A stretch of DNA of 64,000 bases from Solitalea koreensis (GTDB lineage: Bacteria > Bacteroidota > Bacteroidia > Sphingobacteriales > Sphingobacteriaceae): contig NZ_FXSZ01000004.1 in the NCBI RefSeq assembly GCF_900182575.1, forward strand, positions 62,001 through 126,000. The letters run 5' to 3'. The notes under the pieces were generated by a model. That model saw only the letters and a program-made list of their open reading frames with translations. It searched no databases and was not told the DNA's origin. A program made the position numbers and the translations under genes. Below, one piece after another: positions 42,495 to 50,827 of this stretch. Each line of letters starts with the position of its first letter. The first letter of the stretch is position 1.

Positions 42495-43361
42495 ATGAAA
42501 GCAAAAATTGCAATTTTAGGTTTGGCCATTGCAGGTACTCTAGCATCCTGCAATAAAGGTGGTTTTAAAAAAAGTGATGTGGGTTTTATGTACAATATCC
42601 ACACCGACGCTAACGGCGAAAAAATTAAAGAAGGTGATTTCGTGAAGTTCAACATGATCTTCAAAACTGATAAGGATTCTGTTTTACAGAGTTCATACCA
42701 AATGAAGCGTCCTTTTGAAGTATTAGTTAAAATTGATACTGCGATGGACAAAGAGCATGTAATGAGTGCTTTAACAATGTTGGGTAAAGGTGATAGTGCT
42801 ACTTTTAAAATCAGTACTGACGATTTGTTTAAAGGTGCTCCAGAAGGTGCTCGCCCTAAGTTTTTGCCTAAAGGTAGTTCTTTATTGTACACCATTAAAG
42901 TTGAAGATGTAAAATCTAAGGCACAGATGGAAACTGAATTCAAAGCAAAACGTGATAAACAAAATGCTATTGATAAAGCTCCAATTGATGCATACGTTGC
43001 AGCAAAAAAATTAAACGTAACCACTACTGCTTCTGGTCTTCGTTATGTAATTACAACTCCAGGTGCTGGTGACCAAATTAAAGATGGTGATACAGTTATT
43101 GCTCACTACTCGGGTACTTTATTAAATGGAACTAAGTTTGATTCTTCATACGATCGTAAAGAACCGGCTACATTCTTAATTAATGAGCATGCAGTTATTC
43201 CAGGTTTCTATGAGTCGTTGAAATTGCTCAAAAAAGGAGATAAAGGTGTGTTCATCATTCCATCTGCTTTAGCTTACGCTGAACAAGGAGCAGGAACTAT
43301 CCCTCCTAATAGCCCATTGGTATTCGAACTTGAAGTGATTGATGTCAAAGCAAAAAAATAA
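42495..43361 (+). CDS. FKBP-type peptidyl-prolyl isomerase lipoprotein, paralogue
   Basis: A 288-residue exported foldase with a clear lipobox (TLASC near residue 19), then a first domain (GDFVKFNMIFKTDKDS, LGKGDSATFKISTDDLF) and a second complete FKBP domain (GDTVIAHYSGTLLNGTKFDSSYDR, VIPGFYESLKLLKKGDKGVFIIPSALAYAE, IPPNSPLVFELEVIDV). It matches the gene at 40216 in domain order and in many residues, so the pair arose by duplication. It begins 21 bp after the DHH gene and is probably in its operon. A terminator follows. Confidence 0.92.
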   Translation: MKAKIAILGLAIAGTLASCNKGGFKKSDVGFMYNIHTDANGEKIKEGDFVKFNMIFKTDKDSVLQSSYQMKRPFEVLVKIDTAMDKEHVMSALTMLGKGDSATFKISTDDLFKGAPEGARPKFLPKGSSLLYTIKVEDVKSKAQMETEFKAKRDKQNAIDKAPIDAYVAAKKLNVTTTASGLRYVITTPGAGDQIKDGDTVIAHYSGTLLNGTKFDSSYDRKEPATFLINEHAVIPGFYESLKLLKKGDKGVFIIPSALAYAEQGAGTIPPNSPLVFELEVIDVKAKK

Positions 43362-43370
43362 AGAAATTTA

Positions 43371-43407
43371 AAAACTGCGGATGTCAAAACCATCCGCAGT
43401 TTTTATT
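43371..43407 (+). terminator. Terminator after the FKBP paralogue
   Basis: AAAACTGCGGATG (43371-43383) pairs with CATCCGCAGTTTT (43391-43403) across TCAAAAC, followed by T residues. Confidence 0.9.
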
Positions 43408-43452
43408 TAGTTAAATGCCCTTGTCTTGGTTTTTGGCTCTTTTGTCTAAATA

Positions 43453-44223
43453 ATGATACTTACCGATACCCATACCCACCAGTATTACGCACCTGAAGAT
43501 CCGTTGGAACGTGAAAAAGCAATTCAACGTGCCTTTACGAATGGTGTAACACGTCTCTTCCTCCCCAACGTTGATAGTGAAACAATACAGCAAGTTTATA
43601 CGCTGGCTGATCAGTATCCTGACAACTGTTTCCCAATGATGGGGCTACATCCATGTTCAGTTAAGGAGAATTTTGAAGAAGAACTTGCAACGATTTATAA
43701 TGCAATGCAAGGAAGAAAGATTTGGGCCATTGGGGAAATTGGCATTGACCTTTATTGGGATAAAACATTTTTAGTACAACAGCAACAAGCCTTTCGAATT
43801 CAAATTGAATGGGCTAAAAAAATGGATCTTCCTATTGTTATCCATTGTCGCGAGTCGTACAATGAAATTGTTACAATTTTGCATGAATTAAAAGACCCGA
43901 AGCTTCGTGGTATTTTTCATTGTTTTGGAGGAACCCTTGAACAAGCACAAGAAGTAATTGAGCTTGGCTTTCACCTTGGTATTGGAGGCGTGGTAACGTA
44001 TAAAAATTCGGGGTTGGATAAAGTGGTGGGACAGATCGAATTGAAACACATCGTGCTTGAAACAGATGCCCCTTACCTAACACCTGTTCCATTCCGGGGT
44101 AAATCGAATGAGAGCAGCTATTTGACTTATATTGCTGAAAAAATTGCCGATTTACATCGCATACCGGTTGAAGAACTCGCTGCTATTACTACTGCTAACT
44201 CAAAAGTTGTTTTTGGAGTTTAA
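43453..44223 (+). CDS. TatD-family metal-dependent hydrolase/DNase
   Basis: A 256-residue TIM-barrel metalloenzyme with 3'-5' exonuclease relatives. TDTHTHQYY gives the HxH metal site, GLHPCSVKENF, IGEIGIDLYWD (bridging Glu), VIHCRESYNE, FHCFGGTLEQAQE and LETDAPYLTPVPFRGKSNE give the remaining metal ligands and family boxes. Normal length. It lies 41 bp before ansA and could be co-transcribed with it. Confidence 0.93.
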   Translation: MILTDTHTHQYYAPEDPLEREKAIQRAFTNGVTRLFLPNVDSETIQQVYTLADQYPDNCFPMMGLHPCSVKENFEEELATIYNAMQGRKIWAIGEIGIDLYWDKTFLVQQQQAFRIQIEWAKKMDLPIVIHCRESYNEIVTILHELKDPKLRGIFHCFGGTLEQAQEVIELGFHLGIGGVVTYKNSGLDKVVGQIELKHIVLETDAPYLTPVPFRGKSNESSYLTYIAEKIADLHRIPVEELAAITTANSKVVFGV

Positions 44224-44264
44224 TAGACATTGACGTTTATTTGTAAACCAGTTGATTTAACCTC

Positions 44265-45302
44265 ATGACCAATATTTTAATTATCTATACCGGTGGTACC
44301 ATTGGAATGGTGAACGACCCTAAAACGGGTGTGTTAAAGCCTTTCAATTTTTCAAATATCACCAGTAATGTTCCTGAGCTCAAAAGGCTCAACTATAATT
44401 TCGCCGTTCACTCTTTTAATCCCACGCTCGATTCATCAAATATGACTCCTGAGATTTGGGTTGAATTGGCCATTATTATAGAAGATAATTATAATAAATA
44501 CGATGGTTTTGTAGTTTTGCACGGCTCAGATACAATGTCTTATTCGGCATCTGCATTAAGTTTTGCGCTGGAAAATTTAGGCAAGCCGGTAGTTTTTACG
44601 GGGTCACAATTGCCAATTGGAGAGATTCGGACTGACGCAAAAGAAAATCTACTTACAGCATTAGAAATAGCCGCTGCTAAAGATCAGAATGGAAAAGCTA
44701 TGGTGCCGGAAGTATGTGTCTATTTTGATTACATGCTCTACCGAGGCAATCGTTCAAGCAAAGTAAATTCTGATAAATTCGAGGCTTTTTTCTCGACCAA
44801 TTATACTCCGCTTGCTGAGGCTGGTGTGCAAATTAAATTCAACGAAAAATACATTCTTCCTCATTCTGAAAATCCATTAAAAGTTTATAAGTATTTCGAC
44901 ACTTCAGTTGGTTCAATTAAACTTTTTCCCGGCATGGATCATAAGTTTGTAAGCGCGGTAACAAATACTCCGGGTTTGCGAGCTATTGTATTGGAAGCTT
45001 TTGGCTCTGGCAATGCCAGTACTAACCCTCAATTTTTGGCTATTTTAAAAGAAGCTATCGATCGTGGAATTATCATTCTTGATATTTCCCAATGTAATGG
45101 AGGAACTGTTGATCTCGGTCATTATGAAACCAGTAGTCATTTAACTCAAATGGGCGTATTAAGTGGTTATGACCTTACTTTTGAATCAGCTATCACTAAA
45201 TTAATGTTCATTTTAGGATTAAATCTGCCTATTGAGGAACAAAAAAAGATGATTGAAACTTCATTACGAGGAGAACTTACTAAACTCAACGGACAAGTCT
45301 AG
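44265..45302 (+). CDS. ansA: Type I L-asparaginase
   Basis: A 345-residue cytoplasmic enzyme hydrolysing asparagine to aspartate and ammonia. IIYTGGTIGMVND carries the first catalytic threonine and VVLHGSDTMSYSASALSFAL the second TxxS/DT site; FTGSQLPIGEIRTDAKENL and the C-terminal GNAST...QCNGGTVDLGHYETS are usual for AnsA. No signal peptide, hence the cytoplasmic type I. Followed by a promoter for the prenyl synthase. Confidence 0.93.
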   Translation: MTNILIIYTGGTIGMVNDPKTGVLKPFNFSNITSNVPELKRLNYNFAVHSFNPTLDSSNMTPEIWVELAIIIEDNYNKYDGFVVLHGSDTMSYSASALSFALENLGKPVVFTGSQLPIGEIRTDAKENLLTALEIAAAKDQNGKAMVPEVCVYFDYMLYRGNRSSKVNSDKFEAFFSTNYTPLAEAGVQIKFNEKYILPHSENPLKVYKYFDTSVGSIKLFPGMDHKFVSAVTNTPGLRAIVLEAFGSGNASTNPQFLAILKEAIDRGIIILDISQCNGGTVDLGHYETSSHLTQMGVLSGYDLTFESAITKLMFILGLNLPIEEQKKMIETSLRGELTKLNGQV

Positions 45303-45312
45303 TGAATGTACG

Positions 45313-45343
45313 TTGTACAGCTCATGCATTCGGATTATATTTG
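45313..45343 (+). promoter_or_regulatory. Promoter of the polyprenyl synthase gene
   Basis: TTG at 45313-45315, 20-bp spacer, TATATTTG at 45336-45343 followed by C; full-consensus Bacteroidota promoter. The leader is close to 90 nt. Confidence 0.75.
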
Positions 45344-45441
45344 CAATCGCAAAACGAATTTGGATATTCTAAAATAATACATTATATCTACGGAAAAATT
45401 AAGAAGCAGCCCGGCTCAGGGATAAAACATAGCTCAACTGA

Positions 45442-46413
45442 ATGCCTACTTTAGACGAAATTAAACACCCTATAGCTACTGAAATTGATCTTTTTGAAGA
45501 AAAATTCAAAGACTCAATGCAAAGTTCGGTGCCGCTGCTCGACAGAATTACCCATTATATTTACAAGCGTAAGGGCAAGCAAATGCGCCCGATGTTTGTG
45601 TTCTTTGCCGCTAAGGTATGTGGTGGAATTACCGAATCAACTCATCGTGGAGCTGCATTGGTTGAGCTCTTGCATACGGCTACACTCGTTCATGATGATG
45701 TGGTCGATGATGCGCATGAACGCCGCGGGTTCTTCTCTGTAAATGCACTTTGGAAAAATAAAATAGCGGTGCTGGTGGGCGATTTTCTGCTATCAAAAGG
45801 GCTAATGCTTTCGGTAGAACATAAGGAATACCGGCAGCTTGAAATTGTTTCCAATGCCGTACGTGAAATGAGTGAAGGAGAATTGCTGCAGGTTGAAAAA
45901 GCACGGCGGATGGATATCGATGAGGCTGTTTATTTTGAAGTAATTCGTCAGAAGACAGCATCTCTTATTGCTTCTTGCTGTGCATGTGGAGCGGCTTCGG
46001 CCGGAGCTTCAGATGAAATAGTGGAAAAGATGCGTTTGTTCGGTGAAAAGATCGGGATTGCTTTTCAGATTAAGGACGATATGTTCGATTTTGGTATTGA
46101 TGATGTAGGTAAACCTCGCGGTATCGATATTAAGGAAAAGAAAGTAACACTCCCGTTAATTTATGCATTAAAAAATACGGATAAGGCTGAGAAGCGTCGT
46201 ATGATGAATTTGGTCAAAAATCATAACGAAGATCCTGCTAAAATTCAGGAAATCATCAAGTTTGTTAAAACCACCGGTGGACTGGAATTAGCCGAATCAA
46301 CCATGTTGGGTTATCAGGATGAAGCTTTTGCCATACTTAATACCTTTCCTGATACCGAAGCCCGGCATTCTCTGGAGCAACTCGTGCGCTACACTACTGA
46401 AAGAAAGAAATAA
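45442..46413 (+). CDS. All-trans polyprenyl diphosphate synthase (menaquinone side chain)
   Basis: A 323-residue alpha-helical prenyltransferase that extends farnesyl or geranylgeranyl diphosphate with isopentenyl units. The first aspartate-rich motif is in LVHDDVVDDAHERRG near 88-102, the second in QIKDDMFDFG near 210. RKGKQMRPMFVFFAAKVCGG precedes the first motif. Chain length (hexa- to octaprenyl) cannot be read with confidence; Bacteroidota generally make MK-6 or MK-7, so this is probably the menaquinone side-chain enzyme. Confidence 0.92.
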   Translation: MPTLDEIKHPIATEIDLFEEKFKDSMQSSVPLLDRITHYIYKRKGKQMRPMFVFFAAKVCGGITESTHRGAALVELLHTATLVHDDVVDDAHERRGFFSVNALWKNKIAVLVGDFLLSKGLMLSVEHKEYRQLEIVSNAVREMSEGELLQVEKARRMDIDEAVYFEVIRQKTASLIASCCACGAASAGASDEIVEKMRLFGEKIGIAFQIKDDMFDFGIDDVGKPRGIDIKEKKVTLPLIYALKNTDKAEKRRMMNLVKNHNEDPAKIQEIIKFVKTTGGLELAESTMLGYQDEAFAILNTFPDTEARHSLEQLVRYTTERKK

Positions 46414-46506
46414 GTTGATAGTTCATGATTAATAATGGTAGACCATGAGCATCAAAAAATATTGTAATAACGATTAACTCGTAACTAATTAACCCAATAA
46501 CCCAAA

Positions 46507-47559
46507 ATGACAAACGAAAATTTATTTTTTGCTGGATTTCTACTCTTCATCGTTATTATGTTAGCGCTTGACTTGGGGATTTTCAATAAAAAAGAAAAAG
46601 TGGTTTCGTTAAAAGAGGCAGGGGTAATGAGCTTAATATGGGTTTCATTTGCATTTGGCTTTTATTTTCTACTTACTCAACGCGGAGAAATGATTCATGG
46701 AATTGACAGCTTTGAGAGCTTAAGAGAAATTATAGCAGCCCATAAACATAACATCACGCTAATTCCGAATGATTTTGATGCCAGTTTAGGTATCTATCGA
46801 AAAAACCTTGGTTTGGAGTTTTTAACAGGATACGTTGTTGAATATGCATTATCAGTCGATAATATTTTTGTAATAGTTCTGATTTTATCTGCTTTTGGAG
46901 TAGAGCAGAGGTACTACCACCGTGTATTATTTTGGGGAATATTAGGTGCCATCATCATGCGCTTTCTATTCATTTTCATTGGTGCAACCTTGATTAGTCA
47001 GTTCAATTGGATCCTATACCTCTTCGGTGGCTTTTTGGTTTACACAGGTGTCATGATGTTTGTTAATCGGAATGAAGATGAGAGAATTGATACTGAAAAT
47101 CATCGAGTCGTAAAATGGGCATCCAAAATATTTGCCGTTTGGCCTAATTATGAAGGTAAAAAATTCTTTGTAAAGAAGCAGGGAAAGAATTTGATTACGC
47201 CGCTTTTCATCGTGTTGTTGGTCATTGAGTTTACCGACCTTATTTTTGCTGTCGATTCAATTCCGGCAATTTTTGCAGTCACGAAAGATCCTTATATTGT
47301 TTTTTTCTCGAACATTTTCGCCATACTTGGCTTGCGTTCCATGTTCTTCTTGCTGGTTAATATCATACATAAATTCCACTACCTCAAAGTTGGTTTGTCG
47401 GTATTGCTCATCTTTATCGGTGTTAAAATGTTGGCGCACGATTTTCTTGCCAACATAGGATTTACTACATCGCATTCACTCATCATTATTGTCAGTATTT
47501 TGGTAATAAGTGTTACAGCCTCCCTACTTTTTCCTAAAAAAGAAGAACACGCCTCATAA
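46507..47559 (+). CDS. TerC/Alx-family integral membrane protein
   Basis: A 350-residue membrane protein of about nine helices. The family signatures are EYALSVDNIFVIVLI with conserved acidic residues inside a helix, and VIEFTDLIFAVDSIPAIFAVTKDPYIVFFSNIFAILGLRSM. It is a member of the TerC/Alx group, proposed to handle metal ions (manganese) in resistance or pH stress. It has a basic loop near residue 190 (NEDERIDTENHR). No tellurite-resistance genes are nearby. Ends 130 bp before rocD. Confidence 0.9.
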   Translation: MTNENLFFAGFLLFIVIMLALDLGIFNKKEKVVSLKEAGVMSLIWVSFAFGFYFLLTQRGEMIHGIDSFESLREIIAAHKHNITLIPNDFDASLGIYRKNLGLEFLTGYVVEYALSVDNIFVIVLILSAFGVEQRYYHRVLFWGILGAIIMRFLFIFIGATLISQFNWILYLFGGFLVYTGVMMFVNRNEDERIDTENHRVVKWASKIFAVWPNYEGKKFFVKKQGKNLITPLFIVLLVIEFTDLIFAVDSIPAIFAVTKDPYIVFFSNIFAILGLRSMFFLLVNIIHKFHYLKVGLSVLLIFIGVKMLAHDFLANIGFTTSHSLIIIVSILVISVTASLLFPKKEEHAS

Positions 47560-47689
47560 TTTTTTTCGATAGAATTCGGGCTTATCCTCTTTTAACCTGC
47601 TTTTCTGTAATACAGCAGGATTCTGCTTGCTCAAAAATTGTTGAAATAAGCCTAAATAGCTATCTTTAAGGCCTTTTAGTAATTTTTAT

Positions 47690-48934
47690 ATGATAACAAC
47701 AGATAATAAATATTCCGCGGCCGATTTAATGAAATTGGAAGACAAGTTTGGTGCACACAATTACCATCCGCTTCCTGTAGTGTTAGAAAAAGGAGATGGC
47801 GTGTATGTATGGGACGTTGATGGTTGCCGGTATTATGATTTTCTGTCTGCTTATTCTGCTGTTAATCAAGGGCATTGTCATTCAAGGATCATCTCCGCAT
47901 TGGTTGAACAGGCTCAGAAACTTACGCTTACTTCTCGTGCTTTTTATAACAACACCTTGGGTGAATATGAAAAGTTTGTAACGGGTTACTTTGGTTTCGA
48001 GAAGGTATTGCCAATGAATACCGGTGCTGAAGCCGTTGAAACTGCTATAAAAATTTGCCGTAAATGGGGTTATGAAAAAAAAGGACTGCCTGAAAACTCA
48101 GCACAAATTATAGTGTGTGAACAAAATTTCCATGGCCGCACTACCACCATTGTTTCTTTTTCAAGTGATGAGGGGGCGAATAAAAATTTTGGACCTTACC
48201 CTTTGGGCTTTATCCGCATTCCATATAATGATATTAATGCTTTGGAAGAAGTATTAAAGCACCCAAATGTTGCGGGCTTCCTTGTTGAGCCCATTCAAGG
48301 TGAAGCAGGCGTATTTGTTCCTGATGAAGGTTATTTAGCCAAAGCTGCTGAATTATGTAAAGCCAACAATGTGTTGCTCATTGCTGATGAAGTGCAAACC
48401 GGCATTGCTCGTACAGGCAAACTTTTAGCCTGCGATCATGAAAATGTACGTCCTGATATTTTAATCTTGGGAAAAGCAATTTCAGGAGGAGTGATTCCAG
48501 TTTCGGCGGTGTTCTGCGATAATCACATTATGGAGGTAATCACTCCGGGAACGCATGGTTCCACTTTTGGAGGAAATCCATTAGCCAACAAAGTAGCGAT
48601 TGCAGCACTTGAGGTAATTGCCGATGAAAAATTGGCTGAAAATGCTGAGCGTTTAGGTGAAATTTTCCGCGCTGAAATACAAAAACTTATAGATGAAACC
48701 GAGTTGTTGGTACTAGTACGTGGTAAAGGGTTGCTGAATGCAATTGTAGTGAATGATACTGAAGATAGCTCTACTGCCTGGGATTTATGTGTGAAGTTGA
48801 AAGAAAATGGATTGCTCGCCAAACCAACTCATGGTAACATCATTCGCTTTGCGCCACCTTTGGTAATGAACGAAGAACAACTTATGGATTGCGTTGCCAT
48901 TATTCGCAAAACGGTATTGGCGTTTAAAAAATAA
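47690..48934 (+). CDS. rocD: Ornithine--oxo-acid transaminase
   Basis: A 414-residue class III PLP aminotransferase that turns ornithine and 2-oxoglutarate into glutamate semialdehyde and glutamate. Features are EKGDGVYVWDVDGCRYYDFLSAYSAVNQGH, MNTGAEAVETAIK, QNFHGRTT, LVEPIQGEAGV, LLIADEVQTGIARTGK and the Schiff-base lysine in LGKAISGGVIPVSAV. Usual length and typical of RocD rather than ArgD. A TATCTTTA near-consensus box lies near 47660. A terminator follows. Confidence 0.93.
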   Translation: MITTDNKYSAADLMKLEDKFGAHNYHPLPVVLEKGDGVYVWDVDGCRYYDFLSAYSAVNQGHCHSRIISALVEQAQKLTLTSRAFYNNTLGEYEKFVTGYFGFEKVLPMNTGAEAVETAIKICRKWGYEKKGLPENSAQIIVCEQNFHGRTTTIVSFSSDEGANKNFGPYPLGFIRIPYNDINALEEVLKHPNVAGFLVEPIQGEAGVFVPDEGYLAKAAELCKANNVLLIADEVQTGIARTGKLLACDHENVRPDILILGKAISGGVIPVSAVFCDNHIMEVITPGTHGSTFGGNPLANKVAIAALEVIADEKLAENAERLGEIFRAEIQKLIDETELLVLVRGKGLLNAIVVNDTEDSSTAWDLCVKLKENGLLAKPTHGNIIRFAPPLVMNEEQLMDCVAIIRKTVLAFKK

Positions 48935-48953
48935 GATTGTTCGATTTTATATT

Positions 48954-48984
48954 AAGCCTCGGAGACCCTTCGAGGCTTTTTTGC
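48954..48984 (+). terminator. Terminator after rocD
   Basis: AAGCCTCG (48954-48961) pairs with CGAGGCTT (48971-48978), followed by TTTTG. Confidence 0.85.
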
Positions 48985-49061
48985 TTTGAAATGGGCACTG
49001 CTTAATTTGTGTCATCAGGGTGAAAGAAATTTTCCTAAATTCGGAACCATTAATTATTCGA

Positions 49062-50120
49062 ATGATTTCATACATCCTAAATAAGGTGTTTTACGGTTTG
49101 TTGGTACTTTTTGGAATCGTAGTAACCGTGTTTTTTCTGTTTAATGTGTTGCCAGGCGATCCGGCTCGTATGACGCAAGGTCAGCGTTCTGATGTGCAAT
49201 CACTAGAGGCGGTGCGTAAAGAATTGGGACTAGATAAACCTCTTTCTGTTCAGTTTGTACTTTTTGTAAATGATATTTCTCCTATCGGGATTCATGAGGC
49301 TGATTCAGCTTTACAGGCAAAGTATCACTTTTCAAAGTTATTTCCGGTTGGGACCAACAAGGTGTTAGCATTGAAATGGCCATATCTTCGCCGATCGTAT
49401 CAAACTAAAAGAGACGTTGCTGATATTCTGGCAGAAACCATTCCTAATACGTTGGTACTTGCCGTTACTGCGATGATCTTCGCTACAGTAATTGGAATTA
49501 CGCTCGGCGTGATTTCAGCTATAAAAAAGGATACCTGGATTGATAAAGGGTCAATTGCCTTTTCAATCATAGGTATTTCAGCACCTTCATTTTTTGCGGG
49601 TATTCTCATTGCATGGCTTTTTGGTTTTGTATTAAGTAGATATACCGGGCTCAATATGTCGGGTAGCCTGCATAATTACGATCCTTTTAAAGGAGAAGTG
49701 CTGACAATGAAAAACCTGATACTGCCCATGATTACCTTGGGCTTACGTCCACTTGCCATCATCGTGCAGCTTACACGTAGCAGCATGCTCGAGGTGCTTT
49801 CGCAAGATTATATTCGTACGGCCCGCGCTAAAGGGTTGAGTAATTATTCAGTAGTATGGAAGCATGCTTTGCGCAATGCTTTAAATCCGGTAGTAACGGC
49901 GGTTTCTGGCTGGTTTGCATCGCTTATGGCCGGTTCTTTTTTTGTTGAATATATTTTTGGCTATAACGGACTCGGCAAAGCCACCGTGGATGCATTAGGT
50001 TTGTCGGACTTCCCGGTTGTAATGGGTTCAATCCTGTTTTGTGGGTTCATCTTCGTGTTAACTAATATTTTGGTTGATGTACTTTATGGTGTATTAGATC
50101 CGAGGGTAAGAGTGAGGTAG
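49062..50120 (+). CDS. DppB/OppB-type ABC transporter permease
   Basis: A 352-residue inner-membrane permease of the peptide/nickel uptake family. The first helix reads VFYGLLVLFGIVVTVFFLFN and is followed by VLPGDPARMTQGQRSD, the family's conserved N-terminal motif. The C-terminal half has six helices and the EAA-like loop YIRTARAKGLSNYSVVWKHALRNALNP that contacts the ATPase. A GTG at 49020 gives a 14-residue longer product, but ATG 49062 fits the family start. No second permease, ATPase or binding-protein gene is next to it. Confidence 0.88.
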   Translation: MISYILNKVFYGLLVLFGIVVTVFFLFNVLPGDPARMTQGQRSDVQSLEAVRKELGLDKPLSVQFVLFVNDISPIGIHEADSALQAKYHFSKLFPVGTNKVLALKWPYLRRSYQTKRDVADILAETIPNTLVLAVTAMIFATVIGITLGVISAIKKDTWIDKGSIAFSIIGISAPSFFAGILIAWLFGFVLSRYTGLNMSGSLHNYDPFKGEVLTMKNLILPMITLGLRPLAIIVQLTRSSMLEVLSQDYIRTARAKGLSNYSVVWKHALRNALNPVVTAVSGWFASLMAGSFFVEYIFGYNGLGKATVDALGLSDFPVVMGSILFCGFIFVLTNILVDVLYGVLDPRVRVR

Positions 50121-50231
50121 TCTTTGAGTCGGTAGTCCTGAGTCTTGCGTAAGGAGTAAGATGAGATTAAACGAACTGAGGACTGATTGTTAAGGACTGT
50201 GTACTTTTTTTGATAATTTTAACAATAAACA

Positions 50232-50726
50232 ATGCGAATTTTCCTCATTGGCTTCATGGGTGTTGGTAAAACAACTTTCGGTAAACGATTAGCCAAACGC
50301 TTAGCGGTTCCTTTTATTGATCTCGATCATCTTATCGAAGAACATACTGGTGGGTCGGTAGCTGATTATTTTGCCACTCATGGAGAAGATGCTTTTCGTT
50401 TGTTGGAGAAGGAGATTTTGCAACAAACCAATTTTCCCGAAAATGCGGTTATTTCAACCGGAGGGGGAGCTCCTTGTTTTTTTGATAACATGGATTGGAT
50501 GAACGCGCAAGGCAAAACCATTTATATACAAATGCCGGCAACAGCAATCGCTGATCGACTTAAAAACGCCAAAGAAGAGCGTCCCTTAATAAAAGGATTA
50601 AAAGGAGAGTCCTTGATTAATTTTATTGAAGAACGTCTGCTTGCTCGTGAGCTACACTATAAAAAAGCTCATTTAACATTAAACGGGCATAATCTTAATC
50701 CTGAGAATGTAGTTGAGCTATTGTGA
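50232..50726 (+). CDS. aroK: Shikimate kinase
   Basis: A 164-residue P-loop kinase that phosphorylates shikimate in the chorismate pathway. Walker A GFMGVGKTTFGKRLA, FIDLDHLIEEHTGGSV with the shikimate-binding Asp, STGGGAPCFFD (Walker B-like GGG loop), and the ERPLIKGL lid are all present. Length is normal. It stands alone among aromatic genes here; trpC is 17 kb away. Confidence 0.95.
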   Translation: MRIFLIGFMGVGKTTFGKRLAKRLAVPFIDLDHLIEEHTGGSVADYFATHGEDAFRLLEKEILQQTNFPENAVISTGGGAPCFFDNMDWMNAQGKTIYIQMPATAIADRLKNAKEERPLIKGLKGESLINFIEERLLARELHYKKAHLTLNGHNLNPENVVELL

Positions 50727-50827
50727 CGTCTCGCGGAGCGGAGTCGAATCGCCTTTTTGTACCTTCGGTAAGGCTTACTATACTTATAACTCATAACCAA
50801 TTGCTAGGTAACTATTAACCATTACTA

